DNA of 64,000 nt from contig NZ_NCJH01000027.1 in assembly GCF_002278925.1 (NCBI RefSeq), positions 42,255 to 106,254 of the forward strand. Reading direction: 5' to 3'. The stretch comes from Polaromonas sp. 39-63-25. Lineage in GTDB: Bacteria > Pseudomonadota > Gammaproteobacteria > Burkholderiales > Burkholderiaceae_C. Under the pieces are notes generated by a model. The model worked only from the letters and a program-made list of their open reading frames with translations, made no database searches and was not told where the DNA came from. Both the position numbers and the translations under genes were made by a program. Of this stretch, positions 15,881 to 23,896 are shown piece after piece. The stretch's first letter is position 1; each line of letters starts with the position of its first letter.

Positions 15881-16011
15881 GATTGGCCACCGTGGAAGGT
15901 CAGGAAGTCCAGGCGCGCATCGAAGACGGCGATCTTGCGAGTGACGCCATAAAAGCGCTGCAGGCGGCGAGCCCTGCGTTTGATCCAGCCGAGACGTTTG
16001 GCCTGGCTCAT
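15877..16011 (-). CDS. 44-residue basic phage protein
   Basis: MSQAKRLGWIKRRARRLQRF... is strongly basic with an amphipathic helix, and ends DFLTFHGGQS. Its ATG and stop both overlap neighbours by 4 bp, which supports translation. Possibly nucleic-acid binding; no family recognised. Confidence 0.6.
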   Translation of the reverse strand: MSQAKRLGWIKRRARRLQRFYGVTRKIAVFDARLDFLTFHGGQS

Positions 16012-16361
16012 GTCATGTCCTTTCGGTTCGGGCAGGTTTTGCAGGCGCGGCCCAGGGCGGCGCGCATGGGGTTGGTGAAGGCCTGGGGAAGCGCCTGGTT
16101 GTCCTGGCAGCTGCGCTTGCTCAAGGTGCCCATCACGGGGCACCGCACTGTCTCGGCCATGAACTGGCCGCGTATGCGCTGCTCCATCGTCTCGACGTTG
16201 CCGGGGTATTTGTCCCGCAGCAGCGTGCTGATCACGGCCGAGCTGACGTGCAGTTCGGCGGCAACCTTGACTTGAGAGTTGAAGCGCTTCACTGCGGCCT
16301 GCAGCGCGGCCTTCACGTCGGCCGGTAAAACGCTTTGAAGGCGTGGGCTATTCAAGGCCAT
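16008..16361 (-). CDS. HTH (Cro/C1-like) phage protein
   Basis: 117 residues. FNSQVKVAAELHVSSAVISTLLRDKYPGNVETMEQRIRGQF is a lambda-repressor-type helix-turn-helix; the C-terminal part has four Cys (RCPVMGTL..SC.., RACKTCPN) that may bind metal. GGAGG precedes the ATG. Its place three genes after transposase suggests a role in timing early transcription. Confidence 0.75.
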   Translation of the reverse strand: MALNSPRLQSVLPADVKAALQAAVKRFNSQVKVAAELHVSSAVISTLLRDKYPGNVETMEQRIRGQFMAETVRCPVMGTLSKRSCQDNQALPQAFTNPMRAALGRACKTCPNRKDMT

Positions 16362-16986
16362 CGCAAACCTCCTGCGGTGTTTCCAGGTTGGCGAACTCGC
16401 CGGTGTTGCGGTCGAAGACCACCTTGCGGCGCGTGATGGCCGGCGCGTGCGGGCCGGTGTTCTTTGCCAGGCGGTGCTTGGCAGGTGTGCCGGGCTTGGC
16501 CGCGCGCACCGTGGAAAGGTAGCCAGCGCGCGCCATGTGGGCGACATAGCTCTTGGCGGTGGATGGCTTGACCACCAGGGTGCCCAGCGTGGCCGCCTTG
16601 GCAATGTCGGTGTAGTCGAAGGTGGACAGCACCTTCATGGCGCGCCACATCGCCTCGTTACCTTCGCCCTGGGTGACCTTTTCGCCCTTGGTGCTGACGC
16701 GCGGGGCATCGCCCTGGACCTTTGCCAGCACGAACTGGATGGGCTTGCCCATGACGCCCTTGCTGACGCCGGTACCGCCTACCCGCTTGAGGTAGCCGGC
16801 CTTCTCCAGATCGTCAAAGTAGTCATCGACCAGCGTCCAGCTGACCATCGGGTTGCAGTGGTCCTGGACGGACGTCTTGTCGAAGCGCACACCAGGCGCC
16901 CGGCTGAGCAGCAGCATGGCTTCCCACACCCGCTCACGCGGCGTTTTAAGCGCGCGTAACTCCACGTTGATGGACTTGCGGCTCAT
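16348..16986 (-). CDS. Double winged-helix phage protein
   Basis: 212 residues that appear to hold two winged helices: one around ERVWEAMLLLSRAPGVRFDKTSVQ...VDDYFDDLEKAGYLKRV and another around NEAMWRAMKVLSTFDYTDIAKAATLGTLVVKPSTAKSYVAHMARAGYLSTV. Directly follows the B ATPase (4-bp overlap), so it may assist transposition or replication. No named family assigned. Confidence 0.7.
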   Translation of the reverse strand: MSRKSINVELRALKTPRERVWEAMLLLSRAPGVRFDKTSVQDHCNPMVSWTLVDDYFDDLEKAGYLKRVGGTGVSKGVMGKPIQFVLAKVQGDAPRVSTKGEKVTQGEGNEAMWRAMKVLSTFDYTDIAKAATLGTLVVKPSTAKSYVAHMARAGYLSTVRAAKPGTPAKHRLAKNTGPHAPAITRRKVVFDRNTGEFANLETPQEVCDGLE

Positions 16987-17738
16987 CGTGCCCCCTTGCC
17001 GCTGCGGGTGCCCAGCATCGCCAGCAGGGGCGTGTCGGTGCCGGCGCGCTTGCACTCTTCGCGCAAGGCCTTGAGTTCGTTGTAAACGCGCCGTGCCACC
17101 CCGCCCGTTTTGGTCACCAGGGCGTCGATCACGTCCTGGGTGAACTTCAGTTCGCCAGCATGGTGGGCGGCCAGTTTCTTGACGTCCAGGGCGTCGCAGG
17201 GCTGGGCTTCCTTCCAGACCAGCACCCGGTCATGGAAGCGCTCATGCCGCGAGAGCAGCTTGCGCTTCAAGTCCTGCTCACCGATCAGAAAGATCGGGAT
17301 CGTGGTGTTGTCATGGATGGTGCGGATGAAGTCGATGGTTGACTTCTCGGCGATGTAGTCCACCTCATCAAGCACCAGGGGGCGGCCCAACTGCTGCAAG
17401 CGCTTGACGATCTGGTCGTACAGCATGGAGACCGGCCACTGGCTTTTTGTCTGGATGCCCAGCTCCAGGCACAGCAGCTGCGCCAGCGTCTTGGTGGTGT
17501 CGAACATGCGGATCGACACGAACACCGCGTTGCGGCCCTGCGGGTGCGCCAGGTACATGGCCGCCTGCGTCTTGCCGAAGCCGGGCGGGCCGTACAGCAC
17601 CGCCATGTGCGGCGCGCCGAGGTCGTCCACATCGGTCACCTGGTTGATCGCCTCGATGGCGAAGGCCACGTTGGTGAGCTTGGCGACTTGCTGACCTGGT
17701 TGAAACAGGTCGGATTGATCATTGCTTTTGTTTGACAT
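16983..17738 (-). CDS. MuB-like AAA+ transposition target-selection ATPase
   Basis: 251 residues with Walker A GPPGFGKT (50-57), Walker B LVLDEVD (121-127) and a sensor region (IPIFLIGEQDLKRKLL), then a C-terminal helical domain. MuB proteins polymerise on DNA with ATP, deliver target DNA to the transposase and give target immunity. The ATG is preceded by GGAG. Separated from transposase A by 86 bp that hold a plus-strand terminator-like hairpin. Confidence 0.92.
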   Translation of the reverse strand: MSNKSNDQSDLFQPGQQVAKLTNVAFAIEAINQVTDVDDLGAPHMAVLYGPPGFGKTQAAMYLAHPQGRNAVFVSIRMFDTTKTLAQLLCLELGIQTKSQWPVSMLYDQIVKRLQQLGRPLVLDEVDYIAEKSTIDFIRTIHDNTTIPIFLIGEQDLKRKLLSRHERFHDRVLVWKEAQPCDALDVKKLAAHHAGELKFTQDVIDALVTKTGGVARRVYNELKALREECKRAGTDTPLLAMLGTRSGKGAR

Positions 17739-17785
17739 ACACTTTCTCCGTCTTTACTGATTGCTGGTTGAGACACTTCCTCTGG

Positions 17786-17823
17786 AGCCCGCCCGCGTGA
17801 CAGCGCTGGTGGGCTTTCTTTTT
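17786..17823 (+). terminator. Terminator-like hairpin on the strand opposite to the early operon
   Basis: AGCCCGCC...GGTGGGCT (8 bp, one G-U pair) with a 14-nt loop, followed on the plus strand by TTTCTTTTT. It lies between muA and muB, which are read on the minus strand, so it would stop antisense transcripts entering muA. Confidence 0.65.
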
Positions 17824-17824
17824 G

Positions 17825-20014
17825 TTATCCGGTGGCTTCCTCCCCGAGCGGGTCGGTGCCTTCGTGCAGCTCATGCCACGAGGCGAATTCCTTGCTGGTC
17901 TGGTAGCTGTCTGACCAGTCCAGGTCACGGGCGCTGATGGCCTCGCCACGATCCTTGCGGGCCTGCAGGCGCACCCAGGTGCTGTAGCGGCTGCTTGGGC
18001 TGGCCAGGGGCAGTACGGCGGCCGGTGCGGTGGCCTGGGCCTCCATTGCGGCCAGAGCAGCGGCGCGGTCGGCGTCCCTGCTGGTGGTGTCCAGGTGGGC
18101 CAATACCGAATCGATGGCCGGCGTGGTGTGTTGCAGCACGCGGGGAGCCAGGCGGTGGACGTTGCCTGCGGCGGCTTCGGCTTCGCGCTCGCGGTCGTTG
18201 TAGATCGCCTGCACGGCCGTGCGGGTGAGGCCCTTCTTCAGGCCCTTGCGCAGCCTGTCCACCATCGGCTTGATGTTGGTCGCCTCGATGGCGCGGGCCT
18301 TCGCGGCCAGCTCGGCGCGGTTGATACCGAGCATTGAGTGGTCCAGGGCGCGGCAAATAAAGGAGCCGTCCATCGCAAAGACATACAGCGCGCCCAGGTC
18401 AAGTTCATCCTGCCTGCAGCGCACCGTGCTGCCGACATGGGCGGCCAGCTCGGGGGCGGCAAACCAACCCTTGTCCAGGGGGATGCCGCGCTTGCCGACA
18501 ACACGGGTGCCCTTGCCGGCCACCGCCATCAGGAAGATGTCCAGCGCCCGATCGTCCATGCGCACCACATGGGTGGTGTGGCGTTCGGCCATCTCGTTGG
18601 GGCTGCAGCCCAGCTCTGAATGGGTGCGGTTGTGGTATTCGTCCAGCCAGCCGTTGATCACGTCCTGCAGCTGCCTGGCACCCATGCGCAGATCCAGCCC
18701 GCCCAGGCCGAAGCGCTGGGCAAAGCTCTTGCCCGAATCGATGGCCTTGCGCTCTGCCACACTCTTGCCGACAAACCCTTCCAGCATGGGGAAGAGGTCA
18801 TGCATCATCGTGCCGATGAAGCGCTCGATATAGGGCTTTTGCTCCGGGCTGAAAGGCGTGCAAAGGCGGTGTTCGATGCCCAGGCTGGTCAGGGCGAAGT
18901 CATAGTCCTGGGCGGTGTAGTCCTTGCCGTTGTCGGTTTTGATCTGCTCTGGCTTGCCCCAGGCCTGAATGCAAAGCCGGGTGACCGCCTTGACCGCGTT
19001 GGAGCTGCTGGTCGGTGCAACCACCACCTGGGCGCGGCGGGTGAACACGTCGATGCTGGCAATGATGGCGTGGCGGCGAATCTCGCCGGTGTTCTGGTCC
19101 ACCAGGTTGAAGGCCAGGTCTGCGCGCTGCATGGCGTCGCCAATCGTGCTGTCCTGCTGCCACTGCTGGTTGGGGCGCGTGATGCCGTCCATCTGCGAGC
19201 CGAAGGCCGAGCGGTATTTGTTCTTGTAGCCGTCCGGATTTTTGAACATGAGCAGCGCGGGGGCGTTGCTGTCCTTGAATTCGCGCAACCAGCGCTTGAG
19301 GGTGCTGGTTGATGGTGTGCGTTCCTTGCCCACCTGGTTGCGGATCACGCGCTGCATCTGGCGGGCGGTCGGGTCATGCATCTCGGCCAGGGCCGCGATG
19401 AAGGTGTCATGCAAGTCTTCATCACGGGTTAAAGCGCTTTCGCCCTTGTCCTTGCGCGGCTTGCGTTCCAGCAGCGCCTCGATGCCCTGGGTGCGCCAGG
19501 CCCGGTACCACTTGTCCAGCGTCTTGGCCGGGATGGCCGGGTACGCGGCCAGTGTGTTGGCGTGCGCCTCAATGTGGCCGGCTCCCCACAGCTGCACAAA
19601 CTCCTGGATAGCCGGCCAGACGGCCGTGCCGCGCAGCGCGTGGTATTTCTCAAACCGTTGAAACAGGTCCAGCTTCGGATTGCGGGCCGGGTCAAACCCG
19701 CCCTTGGCTTCCAGCACGATGCCGTACTTCGCCATCGACGTGGCGCAGGCCTGCTCCTGGGCGATCTGCCTGGCGCGCTTGCCGGCGGCAATGGCGTCGG
19801 CTGCCGGCTTGACGGCCCCGGCCGCCTGGGCCGCGATGGCCTGCTGGGTTTCGGGCGGCAAGTCGGTGCTCAGGTATTCGAAGCCGCTGCGGCCCCGGCC
19901 TTCTTCACGCGGGCGGCAAGCCCAGCCTGCGGACTGGGCGCGCATCAGCACGCCGCGCTGTGTTCCGGGCAGGCCTGGCAGGCCGGCAAGGGAGGATGCT
20001 GACAGCCACTTCAT
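17825..20014 (-). CDS. Mu-type DDE transposase (A protein)
   Basis: 729 residues. Residues 1-60 form the Mu-type end/enhancer-binding HTH (WLSASSLAGLPGLPGTQRGV...GW.CRP...GRSGFEYL). The catalytic core carries D288 (QQDST), D361 (KTDNGKDY) and E397 (KPYIERF), with 35 residues between the last two, as in DDE transposases/integrases. A beta-barrel and a basic C-terminus (ligand for MuB) follow. It cuts and joins the phage ends for both integration and replicative lytic growth. The ATG overlaps the ner stop. Confidence 0.96.
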   Translation of the reverse strand: MKWLSASSLAGLPGLPGTQRGVLMRAQSAGWACRPREEGRGRSGFEYLSTDLPPETQQAIAAQAAGAVKPAADAIAAGKRARQIAQEQACATSMAKYGIVLEAKGGFDPARNPKLDLFQRFEKYHALRGTAVWPAIQEFVQLWGAGHIEAHANTLAAYPAIPAKTLDKWYRAWRTQGIEALLERKPRKDKGESALTRDEDLHDTFIAALAEMHDPTARQMQRVIRNQVGKERTPSTSTLKRWLREFKDSNAPALLMFKNPDGYKNKYRSAFGSQMDGITRPNQQWQQDSTIGDAMQRADLAFNLVDQNTGEIRRHAIIASIDVFTRRAQVVVAPTSSSNAVKAVTRLCIQAWGKPEQIKTDNGKDYTAQDYDFALTSLGIEHRLCTPFSPEQKPYIERFIGTMMHDLFPMLEGFVGKSVAERKAIDSGKSFAQRFGLGGLDLRMGARQLQDVINGWLDEYHNRTHSELGCSPNEMAERHTTHVVRMDDRALDIFLMAVAGKGTRVVGKRGIPLDKGWFAAPELAAHVGSTVRCRQDELDLGALYVFAMDGSFICRALDHSMLGINRAELAAKARAIEATNIKPMVDRLRKGLKKGLTRTAVQAIYNDREREAEAAAGNVHRLAPRVLQHTTPAIDSVLAHLDTTSRDADRAAALAAMEAQATAPAAVLPLASPSSRYSTWVRLQARKDRGEAISARDLDWSDSYQTSKEFASWHELHEGTDPLGEEATG

Positions 20015-20331
20015 ACGCGGGCCTCTGAGGCGGATGCCTTGCGCTGCTTGCGCGGCATGGTGATCTTGATCTTGCGGGTCAGCTGAAAAGCACGGGCGCG
20101 GTCGGCCGGGTCGAGGTAGCGTGAAGGCCAGATGTCCTCCGGCTTCATGCCAAGCGCTTTTGCCACCAGTTGCTCGGCGGCGAGCCAGCGGCCGTACAGC
20201 ACACGCGAGATGTGGGCATAACCATTGGCTTGGGCAATTTGCCGCATGCTCAAGTTGCGCTTGTGAAGGGCCGCAATAACGTCAGCGGGATGCATATCCT
20301 CTTGTGCTGATGTCGTTCTATTTGTGTTCAT
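20011..20331 (-). CDS. ner: Ner-like DNA-binding regulator
   Basis: 106 residues from ATG 20331. MHPADVIAALHKRNLSMRQIAQANGYAHISRVLYGRWLAAEQLVAKALGMKPEDIWPSRY matches Ner/Nlp proteins (lambda-like HTH ending in the IWPSRY signature). In Mu, Ner turns down early and repressor transcription after induction. The C-terminus is basic. The frame stays open upstream to 20379 and an internal ATG exists at 20295; 20331 was chosen because its start overlaps an operator-like repeat mirrored at the repressor start. Confidence 0.88.
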   Translation of the reverse strand: MNTNRTTSAQEDMHPADVIAALHKRNLSMRQIAQANGYAHISRVLYGRWLAAEQLVAKALGMKPEDIWPSRYLDPADRARAFQLTRKIKITMPRKQRKASASEARV

Positions 20332-20485
20332 GCACATGATAATAAGCACAAAACAAAGGAAGTCAACGAATTTATGCACAAGGGTTTGTGCTGATGCATA
20401 AATCAGTGTGAATAATTACCAAAAGGGCTCAACGGAATTGCCTTTTGCCGAATGCGCACAGAAAATAGTGACGATGAACACAAAT
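20302..20485. promoter_or_regulatory. Early/repressor divergent control region with repeated TTGTG operators
   Basis: TTGTGCTGATG occurs twice (20302-20312, 20386-20396), with a related copy TTGTGTTCATG at 20322-20332. GCACAA-GGG-TTTGTGC (about 20376-20391) is nested in an outer inverted repeat TTTATGC/GCATAAA (20371-20377, 20394-20400). ATTTGTGTTCAT over the ner start (20320-20331) is mirrored exactly by ATGAACACAAAT at the repressor start (20474-20485). These are the expected binding sites of the repressor and Ner. Confidence 0.75.
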
Positions 20486-21325
20486 CAAGCGCAGCCGGAG
20501 CAAGGCAGGACAGAGCCTTCTTCGATCGAGCCCGCCAAGGTATTGGTGGCCGAAGAGCCGGTCGCTTGGTATCTGCACCATGCCGCTGCCGCCTCGGAAA
20601 AAACCGAGTTGAAGACGGCCCGCACTGAGGCAAAGGGCTCCTACATGCGCCGCTTCGGTGAGCGCTGCAAAACGGCCAGGGGCGTGAAGGAAATCGGCGA
20701 GGTTGCCGAAGCGCTGGGCCTGCACCGCAACACCATCTACAACATCGAGCGCGGCGTGGCGCTGCCAGACGCCTTTGAGCTGGAGGTGATCGCCCAGCTG
20801 TACGGCACCAGCGCGGCCTACTTGCTGGAGGGCGACCACCAGGAGAAAGCCAAAGGACCGGACGCGGTGCGCAAGAACCTGGAGGCCGTCCAGGTCGATG
20901 GGTTTATTTATGTGCCGCTGTTCGACATCCATGTCTCCGCCGGTGGCGGCGCCTTCAATGATGTTGAGGCGGTCACCGCCATGCGGCCGTTTGATGCCAA
21001 TTACATCCGCTACGAACTGGGCATCTCCCACAACCAGATTGCGATGACGGCAGTTGTCGGCAGGTCAATGGAGCCCTGGCTGCGGCCCAAGGACACCGTG
21101 CTGACGGATCTGAAAGACCGCGAGGCTTTGACCGAGGGCGTGCACATTGTTAGGCTTGACGGCGCGCTGCTGGTCAAGAACCTGCAGCGGCTGCCCGGCA
21201 AGGTGCTGCGCGTGAGCAGCTACAACCAGGCCTATGAGCCGTTTGACATACAGGGCACGGAAGACCGCGACCGTGACTTCGAGGTGATCGGCCGGGTGCG
21301 GTGGGCCGGCGTGACTTTCAGCTAA
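20474..21325 (+). CDS. LexA-like (S24) prophage repressor
   Basis: 283 residues from ATG 20474; a GTG at 20408 would add 22 residues. A lambda-type HTH (about 60-112: VAEALGLHRNTIYNIERGVALP) is followed by an S24 peptidase domain with a probable Ala-Gly cleavage site (SAGGG, 156-157), Ser198 (GRSMEPWL) and Lys235 (LLVKNLQ). This predicts RecA-stimulated self-cleavage, so the prophage should respond to SOS, unlike Mu c repressor. Divergent to ner. Confidence 0.92.
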   Translation: MNTNQAQPEQGRTEPSSIEPAKVLVAEEPVAWYLHHAAAASEKTELKTARTEAKGSYMRRFGERCKTARGVKEIGEVAEALGLHRNTIYNIERGVALPDAFELEVIAQLYGTSAAYLLEGDHQEKAKGPDAVRKNLEAVQVDGFIYVPLFDIHVSAGGGAFNDVEAVTAMRPFDANYIRYELGISHNQIAMTAVVGRSMEPWLRPKDTVLTDLKDREALTEGVHIVRLDGALLVKNLQRLPGKVLRVSSYNQAYEPFDIQGTEDRDRDFEVIGRVRWAGVTFS

Positions 21326-21336
21326 CAGGGGGATCT

Positions 21337-21756
21337 ATGAAATCGTCTTTAAAACTGGCTTTACTGTTCTGTGCCCTCGTGGGCTCGGCAAGCGCAGCAA
21401 CGCCAGACGATGCGCGCAAGGCCCTCGATGCGGCATGCCCAGGGCTCAAAACCTACGCAGCGGATTTGAGGATCGATGCGCCGGCCAAAGGGGCGGCCAG
21501 CCTGGATGCCCAACGCGATCGGAAATGGAGCGAGGCTTACACCATCACGGTGCGCGTGAACGACAAGCCATCCGGCAAACTGATCGGCCAATACCGCGCC
21601 CAGGGGCAGAGCTGCTACTTCGAGGTGGAGGCGGTCAAGGCGGCTGAAGTGACGGTCGCCAAGTCGGCATGTTTGGCTATTTGCAGAGACAAGCCGTATA
21701 GTCCGGGAGGGTTCGGGTATTTCGGTGTTGACGGCGCCGAAGAAGTGAAGCGCTGA
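21337..21756 (+). CDS. Secreted protein of unknown function, accessory segment
   Basis: 139 residues with a Sec signal (MKSSLKLALLFCALVGSASA, cleavage near 20) and a mature part with four Cys (C-PGLKTY, SCYFEVE, SACLAICRD) that may form disulfides. GGGGGA precedes the ATG. It lies between the repressor and the polyproline genes, a usual spot for lysogeny-expressed cargo. No family recognised. Confidence 0.75.
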   Translation: MKSSLKLALLFCALVGSASAATPDDARKALDAACPGLKTYAADLRIDAPAKGAASLDAQRDRKWSEAYTITVRVNDKPSGKLIGQYRAQGQSCYFEVEAVKAAEVTVAKSACLAICRDKPYSPGGFGYFGVDGAEEVKR

Positions 21757-21784
21757 GCTATAAATTTAAACCAAGGGAAAAATA

Positions 21785-22006
<222 letters not shown>

Positions 22007-22012
22007 CGCGTT

Positions 22013-22162
22013 ATGAGTAAAGCCAAGCCTGCGCCCCCGGCGCCTAAACAGCCGTCGCGATCGTCCGACTCGGGGCGCTTCATAAATGAAAGTGCTCGCG
22101 GCCCGGCGCCTCCTAAGAATGTGACGTCGAGTAGGCCCACACCGCCTCCACCTAAGAAGTAA
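22013..22162 (+). CDS. 49-residue proline-rich protein, paralogue of the polyproline protein
   Basis: MSKAKPAPPAPKQPSRSSDS, then GRFINESARGPAPPKNVTSS and RPTPPPPKK. It shares SRSSDS and the SRPxPPPPKK tail with the gene 6 bp upstream, but has only short proline runs. It ends 2 bp before the start of the two-helix membrane protein, so the three genes are probably one transcript. Confidence 0.7.
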   Translation: MSKAKPAPPAPKQPSRSSDSGRFINESARGPAPPKNVTSSRPTPPPPKK

Positions 22163-22164
22163 CG

Positions 22165-22710
22165 ATGGCTGACCTGCACCAGCGTTGCTGGGACATTCGC
22201 TGGCGCTTGATGATGTCCAGCATGTACCACCAGAAAAGGGAGAGATTCCTTGATGGGTTAGACCGCTTCGCCAAGTTTTTGAGCGCTATAGGCGGTGCGG
22301 CGGCCTTCGCTCAGATAAAGGCAGATCCAGAATTAAGCATGTGGTTTGCTGGTTCGATAGCCCTGATCTCAACACTCTCGCTGACATATGGCCCGGCTGC
22401 AAAGGCGCGACGCCATGCCGAACTTGCCCGCGACTACAAACGTCTTGAGGCCGAGCTAGTCGAATGCGGCAACGACTTCGATGACGCGAAACTAAGCGGA
22501 TTCGATGCGAAGTTACTACGTTTGGAGGCAAGTGAACCAGCTACCCTCGGCGCGCTAGTCACTCAATGTCACAACGAGTTGTCAGTAGCCTTTGACCATG
22601 CCGCCAAGGTAACTCCGTTGCCGTGGTGGCAGCGGCCGCTCAAAAATGTCTTCGACTTCGATCAGTCCCTAGGCAACGTGACGCCGCCGACCAAGCCCGA
22701 CCAAGCATAA
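22165..22710 (+). CDS. Two-helix membrane protein resembling SLATT-type effectors
   Basis: 181 residues. An N-terminal helix with RCWDIRWRLMMSSMYHQKRERF precedes two hydrophobic segments (FAKFLSAIGGAAAFAQI and MWFAGSIALISTLSLTYG), then a long cytoplasmic helical part beginning AKARRHAELARDYKRLEAELVE. This 2TM-plus-helical-tail design with R...H..L...Y..LE is what I associate with SLATT domains, predicted pore-forming effectors in conflict systems. That is a resemblance by eye, not a search result. Base composition is visibly lower in GC than the flanking phage genes. Confidence 0.55.
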   Translation: MADLHQRCWDIRWRLMMSSMYHQKRERFLDGLDRFAKFLSAIGGAAAFAQIKADPELSMWFAGSIALISTLSLTYGPAAKARRHAELARDYKRLEAELVECGNDFDDAKLSGFDAKLLRLEASEPATLGALVTQCHNELSVAFDHAAKVTPLPWWQRPLKNVFDFDQSLGNVTPPTKPDQA

Positions 22711-22733
22711 GCTAAAGCGTTTTAATAGACGCC
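22710..22733 (+). promoter_or_regulatory. Candidate late promoter/operator element upstream of lysis genes
   Basis: AGCTAAAGCGTTTTAA followed by TAGACGC. It differs at only two positions from the element at 29867-29889 upstream of the protease/head genes. See the dispersed-motif finding. Confidence 0.5.
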
Positions 22734-22744
22734 ATCGCGCGCAC

Positions 22745-22759
22745 GCGGGAACATCCCGC
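22745..22759 (+). promoter_or_regulatory. Hairpin in the ribosome-binding region of the endolysin gene
   Basis: GCGGG-AACAT-CCCGC, a perfect 5-bp stem ending 2 nt before the ATG at 22762, where a Shine-Dalgarno sequence would be expected and none is seen. Confidence 0.45.
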
Positions 22760-22761
22760 AG

Positions 22762-23427
22762 ATGCTCGCAAACCAAACACCCATCGCCCGCCAAGTCGGG
22801 CAACCGCTGCCACGGTCGATTGACCTGGTTGTCATTCACTGCGCCGCCACTCCCAGCGGCAAGCCGTTGCAGCAGGGCAAGCCCGGCTCGGTGGGCTACA
22901 TGAACGCGCCCCAGGTCATTGACGCCTGGCACGCTGCCCGCCAATTTCGGCGCCGCCCCGAGGCCGTTCGCGCCTTCAGCTCCAAGCTGCCGTCTATCGG
23001 CTACCACTTCATCATCGACCTGACCGGCGAGGTCTGGTCTGGCCGGGCCTTGACCGAGGTCGGCGCGCATGCGGCAGAGTTCAACGCCAACTCGGTGGGC
23101 ATCTGCCTGGTGGGCGGCGCTGAGCGCGAGGCCAAATACACCGCCGGGCAATGGAAGAGCCTGCAGGCGGTGGTGTCCATGCTGCTGTCGGACTACGGCA
23201 TCCCCTGCGCCGCGCCCAAGCGCGTGCCCGACAAGACGCGCAAGCTGGGCTACACCATGTTCGGCGGCGTCTGCGGCCACCGCGACCTGTCGCCCGATGG
23301 CGATGGCGACGGCCTTGTCGAGCCCTTCGAGTGGACCAAGACATGCCCCGGCTTTGACGTGCGCGCATGGCTGGCACGCGGCATGCAGCCTGAGGTCAGC
23401 CAGATCTACCAGGAGCAGCAAGCATGA
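22762..23427 (+). CDS. N-acetylmuramoyl-L-alanine amidase endolysin (Amidase_2/T7 lysozyme-like)
   Basis: 221 residues. Probable zinc ligands are H26 (VVIHCAAT), H173 (CGHRDLSPDGDGDG) and C195 (KTCPGFDV); the fold also shows IGYHFIIDLTGEVWSGR and NSVGICLVGG. It hydrolyses the amide bond between muramic acid and the stem peptide. No signal peptide, so it depends on a holin. It overlaps the next gene by 4 bp and is the first gene of the rightward lytic block. Confidence 0.92.
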   Translation: MLANQTPIARQVGQPLPRSIDLVVIHCAATPSGKPLQQGKPGSVGYMNAPQVIDAWHAARQFRRRPEAVRAFSSKLPSIGYHFIIDLTGEVWSGRALTEVGAHAAEFNANSVGICLVGGAEREAKYTAGQWKSLQAVVSMLLSDYGIPCAAPKRVPDKTRKLGYTMFGGVCGHRDLSPDGDGDGLVEPFEWTKTCPGFDVRAWLARGMQPEVSQIYQEQQA

Positions 23428-23567
23428 GAGGACGCACAAACCTTAAACATAGGCAACGGGGCCACGGCGACTACCGGCTGATCATGTGGATCATCTACAG
23501 CCTGCCATACATTGCGGCCGCTTTGATCGCGCTGCTCGCCTGGGCATTGTGGAGGTGGCTGAAATGA
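23424..23567 (+). CDS. 47-residue single-pass membrane protein, holin candidate
   Basis: A basic N-terminus (MRGRTNLKHRQRGHGDYR) followed by one hydrophobic helix (LIMWIIYSLPYIAAALIALL) and a short basic end. It overlaps the endolysin and the next holin-like gene by 4 bp each, which supports translation. One-helix phage proteins in this place can be holins, antiholins or pinholins. Confidence 0.6.
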   Translation: MRGRTNLKHRQRGHGDYRLIMWIIYSLPYIAAALIALLAWALWRWLK

Positions 23568-23896
23568 GCCCCGGACAAAAAGCCTATGCCTCCTACAGCC
23601 TGGCGGTTGCCGGCAAGACTTACGACGGCATGCCACTGCTCGACTGGTGGCAGCTAAACGCGGCCACCAAAGCCGGCTGGGCCGCTGCCGAAAACACGCC
23701 GGCAGTCAAGCCCTGGTGGAAATCAAAAACGCTGTGGGTAAACGCGGTGGTGCTGGCACTGGCCGCCGCTGAGTCCCAGCTCAATGTTTTGCAGGGCGCA
23801 TTGCCCGGCGGGTTATTCACCTGGCTGGCCTTCGGGCTGCCGGTCGCCAATGCCGCCCTGCGATTTATCACCAGCACGGCGGTAGGTAAGTCATGA
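23564..23896 (+). CDS. Holin-like membrane protein (DUF7940-like)
   Basis: 110 residues. After a soluble N-terminus, WWKSKTLWVNAVVLALAAAESQLNVLQG and GLFTWLAFGLPVANAALRFIT give two membrane segments; WWKSKT.W.N is a common start of holin-like proteins in Mu-like phages. Overlaps the spanin gene by 4 bp. Holin function inferred from position between endolysin and spanin. Confidence 0.72.
   Translation: MSPGQKAYASYSLAVAGKTYDGMPLLDWWQLNAATKAGWAAAENTPAVKPWWKSKTLWVNAVVLALAAAESQLNVLQGALPGGLFTWLAFGLPVANAALRFITSTAVGKS

Noticed and set aside
17719-17949. Small minus-strand ORF between transposase and B genes
   Set aside because: It overlaps both the end of muA and the start of muB in another frame and its product is low-complexity; the hairpin there explains the gap better.
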